From positions 113,622 through 177,621 of the forward strand of contig VIIQ02000851.1 of NCBI GenBank assembly GCA_007449985.2: a stretch of DNA of 64,000 bases. Direction: 5' to 3'. The translations under genes and the position numbers were made by a program. The DNA is from Desmodesmus armatus (lineage: Eukaryota > Chlorophyta > Chlorophyceae > Sphaeropleales > Scenedesmaceae). The notes beneath the pieces are model-generated. The model was not told the origin of the DNA, made no database searches, and saw only the letters and a list, made by a program, of their open reading frames with translations. Shown one piece after another: positions 61,053-64,000 of the stretch; position 1 is the stretch's first letter, and every line of letters starts with the position of its first letter.

Positions 61053-62430
61053 GCAAACTGCTGTTGTGGTGGGGGTAGTAGCAGCAGCCAAAGAGCCATG
61101 CAGCGATCGGTTTCGCAGACTTTGAGTTGGTGTACACTCTTGATGAAATGTTCACGCTTGACAAAGACTTACAAACGTCGTTTGACAGGGCCTAACAACA
61201 AGTGCTGTGCTGTGTGTTGCTACTGCTCTTGACAAATTGCCTTCGTGCTCAAGCGCTACTGACACGGGTGAACCTGTGATCACACACCAAAGCGTAGCAA
61301 ATCTGAGGCGAAGCTGCATGCAGCACATCAAACACCAACTGCAGAGACCCAATTCAAACAGGCAACCAGCTGTCATTGTGTCACAGTCAAGATTGGAGTG
61401 ATAACTTGGTTAGCGCAAGGTGAGAGGGATGAGGCTACTGTCTCGTATGCCCCAGGGTCGTTGCACGCGAGCTCTGCACTTTGTGGCTTGGCCTTGTGCT
61501 TGAGCCAAGCAGCTTGGCTGCCAGCCTGTCAACGCAGCGGCTTTCCTCGTTGCAATTTGAGATGCTTTAACGCATTCACCGGCAACAAATGTATGCTCTG
61601 AGCATTCTGTATCGTGGGGCTTGCATTTGTTGAGCGACCGTTCGATTGCGTCTACTGATCTTCTGGAGAGTCACCTTGTTTTGGTGCCTTCCCATGCACA
61701 TTGCCTCATTACTATCAATTACTCGAGCGTGCCATTGTTGGGCTCGACAAACCTAGTTTACTGGTGTCGGAACCTTTCAGTACCGGAAGAAACAGCTGTT
61801 CACAGAGTTGCCACCATGCTGCAGACCCCAGCCAGCATGATGCACAGACGTATGCCAGGATGCACGCTTGCCACCAGACAGGCCCAGCTGTCAAACGGCT
61901 TGCTTCACCTCAGGTACGCAGCTGTCACTGAAACTGCTGCAAACCAGCTCATGAGCCTGCTCAGACGCTGCCAACTCAGTTTGAGGATACATGCCCACTG
62001 CAACAGCATTGGGAAGCAAAAATACCCCTGCCTGGTACATTAAAGGCCCCCTGCGCTGCACCCAACCACTTTGTTACACGCAGCCCCATTAGCAGGCCCC
62101 GTCCCATCCTCTTGAGGCCCTGTCATTACAAAGACTCAGACAAGCCCGACAGTGAAGAGATCCCCAGCATCCAACAGGTGAACCCTGACCAGCTCAAGCA
62201 TCTGTGAAGCTGATGTAGCTGCTAGGGTTTGGGTGGTGCTTGCAAGGCACATACGCAGCTGCGCATATGCTCCTACCGTACCCTGCCAGGGTACGGCAGT
62301 GCCAAACTCTCTCCCAATGGCTGAGCAGGAGCTCCACACTGTACTGCGTCCAGCTTGGTGTGGCAACACCAGAAGCTGGGACCTTCGTGATATCTGATCT
62401 TTACCCCCCCCCCCCCCCTCTGAGGGGCCC
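61053..62430. other. Divergent intergenic region, no gene seen
   Basis: Between the RING-WD40 gene (-) and the transporter gene (+). Nothing conserved was recognised. A C run at 62406-62418 ends it and precedes a possible acceptor (GTGCTGCAG, 62441-62449). Confidence 0.4.
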
Positions 62431-62449
62431 CCTGCCGTGTGTGCTGCAG

Positions 62450-63832
62450 GCTCCTCCTGCCAGCTGGCGCAGCACCCCTGATGATAAGGCTGCCAAGCCC
62501 ACCACACCAGCAGCACCAGCTGAGGCACCAGCAGTCCCTGTGCCGGCAGCAGCTGAACCTGCCCCAGCAGCTGTTGAGGGGATGAGCCACCCCCCTGGCT
62601 TTGTGGCCAGGCGGCTGGTGGTGTTTGCAGGCATCCTGCTGGGGTGAGTCTACTACCACCACCACAGCAGCAGCAGCAGCAGCAGCAGCTGTGCGCTTGT
62701 CACTCCTACACCCTGGGTGCATCGTGTCGTTTGCATATGATCCCTGTTGGGGTGAACCTGGCTGTGGTCATAGCAGCAGCAGCTGTACATGGCGATACCT
62801 GCACCCATCCCAGAAGTGGACAGGGATGTCTCAACTCAGACTTTGCATTGAATAAACCACACCTGCCTGTACATTGATTGCGGCACCCTGACCCTGCTGC
62901 TGCTGCTGCTGCTGCTGTCCAGGTACACCTGCCTGTACCTCAACCATGGCACCCTGACCTACTCAGCCCCTGCTGCTGCTGCTGCTGCCGCCGCCGCCGC
63001 TGCTGCTGCTGCTGCTGTCCAGGTACACCTGCCTGTACCTCAACCGTGGCACCCTGACCTACTCAGCCCCTGCTGCTGCTGCTGCTGCTGCTGCTGCCGC
63101 TGCCGCCGCCGCTGCTGCTGCTGTCCAGGTACACCTGCCTGTACCTCAACCGTGGCACCCTGACCTACTCAGCCCCCGTGATGGTTCAGGACGTCAGCCT
63201 GGGCCTGTCAAAGACCGACATCGGGGCAATGACCAGCGCATTCCCAGCAGCATACGGTAAGCAAGCTATCCCTGCAAAGTTAGCTAGGTGAGCGCCCTGC
63301 ATACAGCAGCTGTAGAAGGAAATGAAGACGCAATAGTGGTACAGCAGCCTATGCTATCCTCCCCTTTGGACCCCTCCTCCTGAAGCCCCTTCAAACAAAA
63401 ACAAATCTGCACACACCCTGGTGTTTCCTGTGCAGGTCTGAGCAAGTTCCTGGGCGGCATGCTGGGTGCCCGCATTCTGTAGTTCAGCCATATGTGTATA
63501 TAACAACACCCCCCCCCATCCCCCCCCCCCCCCCACACACACACACACACAAACAATCGACCCATGTCAGCATATGCACACACTGCTACCCCCCCCCCTT
63601 TGCACCCCCCCCCCCCCAACACACATAATTCGACAATTCAATACACGCACACACCCTGTTGCTCCCCTGCAGGTCTGAGCAAGTTCCTGGGAGGCATGTT
63701 GGGTGCCGCCTTCTCCCCCCGGCTGATGCTGGCTGTGGGTCTGATGGCCACGAGTGTGATCAACATCACCTTTGGATTCACCACAGGGTGGCCTGGTGGA
63801 CCATGCTGTGGGCAATGAACGGGGGGCTGCAG
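62450..63832 (+). CDS. Organophosphate:phosphate antiporter-type MFS transporter (N-terminal part only)
   Basis: Exons up to 62643, 63129-63256 and 63673-63832, phases 2 then 1. An Ala/Pro-rich cytosolic lead precedes GFVARRLVVFAGILLG-YTCLYLNRGTLTYSAPVM (TM1), LGLSKTDIGAMTSAFPAAYG-LSKFLGGMLGA (TM2-3), FSPRLMLAVGLMATSVIN, and WWTMLWAMNGGLQ. The Y-x-x-N-R in TM1, GLSK-x-D-I-G, YG-x-SKF and R-x-x-M-x-x-G-L are hallmarks of the OPA family (GlpT, UhpT and plant glycerol-3-phosphate permeases), which exchange sugar- or glycerol-phosphates for phosphate. The substrate cannot be told. The third exon needs one extra base (FTTG-VAWW) near 63786. The 5' start is not resolved and the gene continues beyond the window. 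Confidence 0.78.
62860..63128 (+). repeat. Three upstream partial copies of the transporter TM1 exon with CTG runs
   Basis: Segments near 62860, 62921 and 63022 repeat the start of exon 63129 (GTCCAG acceptor, then ACACCTGCCTGTAC and GGCACCCTGACC), each followed by a CTG/CCG run of 20-50 bases. The later copies keep an acceptor in the same phase but lead into poly-Ala/Cys frames with no donor. Unit length is about 100 bp. Confidence 0.85.
63437..63482 (+). repeat. Upstream partial copy of the transporter third exon
   Basis: A GTGCAG acceptor followed by LSKFLGGMLGAR, then a stop. It matches the first 14 codons of exon 63673-63832. Confidence 0.8.
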
Positions 63833-63965
63833 GTGGGTGTGGATGACGGGGTGGCGGGGGGGGGGGGGGGTCTCTTGTTGTTGCACAGCCGTGGTATGGG
63901 TGGTTTGAGGATGCGCGCAAAGTCTGGTTCAGTCACTGGCTGTGACGTGAGCGCTGAGGTCACCA

Positions 63966-63966
<1 letters not shown>

Positions 63967-64000
<34 letters not shown>
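63967..64000. repeat. G homopolymer at the window edge
   Basis: At least 34 G residues run to the end of the window. Similar but shorter G or C runs occur in many introns here. Its true length is not reliable in any assembly. Confidence 0.8.

Overview
The window is nuclear DNA from a green alga, most likely a chlamydomonadalean chlorophyte; a Haematococcus-like species is my guess and I cannot confirm it. The reasons are small exons with GT-AG introns (many acceptors read CTGCAG|G), TGTAA polyadenylation-type signals, heavy CAG/CTG microsatellites that give Ser, Gln and Ala runs, long G or C homopolymers inside introns, and plant-type membrane and trafficking genes. I see no bacterial operon structure.

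Layout. 1-8.2 kb is repeat-rich and has no host gene I can support: a 3-copy ~300-bp repeat, a candidate ~3.5-kb inverted-repeat element holding a ~71-bp minisatellite, and a 651-bp terminal-inverted-repeat transposon with a Myb/SANT-like exon. 8.6-13.9 kb (+) is a BTB/KCTD-like gene. 16.2-20.4 kb (-) is a secreted Cys-rich protein. 21.0-35.1 kb (+) is a 13-exon gene for a DUF262-DUF1524 (GmrSD-like) protein whose large seventh intron contains an antisense dead LINE, a second LINE 3' end and a tRNA-Ile(AAT) gene. 37.1-40.5 kb (-) is a wax-synthase-like MBOAT acyltransferase. 40.8-42.2 kb (+) is a single-domain rhodanese. 43.0-44.2 kb (+) is a fucosyltransferase-like type II membrane protein. 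45.3-49.7 kb (-) is a rhomboid protease. 50.4-54.3 kb (+) is the ESCRT-I subunit TSG101/VPS23. 55.6-61.1 kb (-) is an RFWD3-like RING-WD40 ubiquitin ligase. 62.4-64.0 kb (+) is the start of an organophosphate-antiporter-type MFS transporter, which runs off the window at a G run.

Most neighbours form divergent (head-to-head) or convergent pairs, so several short intergenic gaps probably act as two-way promoters. The genes do not form one pathway; this is an ordinary mosaic of housekeeping and metabolic genes.

Two things stand out. First, the DUF262-DUF1524 gene: its exons join in phase into an 885-aa protein with the architecture of bacterial type IV (modified-DNA) restriction enzymes. Second, five of the multi-exon genes (BTB/KCTD, DUF262-DUF1524, rhomboid, RFWD3, transporter) carry tandem partial copies of their own exons inside the adjacent introns, some of which keep splice sites and phase. 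Introns also tend to have G runs after donors and C runs before acceptors, on the sense strand of either orientation. Several genes (TSG101, the Cys-rich protein, the glycosyltransferase, rhomboid, RFWD3, transporter) need single-base frame corrections, which points to assembly indels or decay, whereas the DUF262-DUF1524 and wax-synthase models need none.
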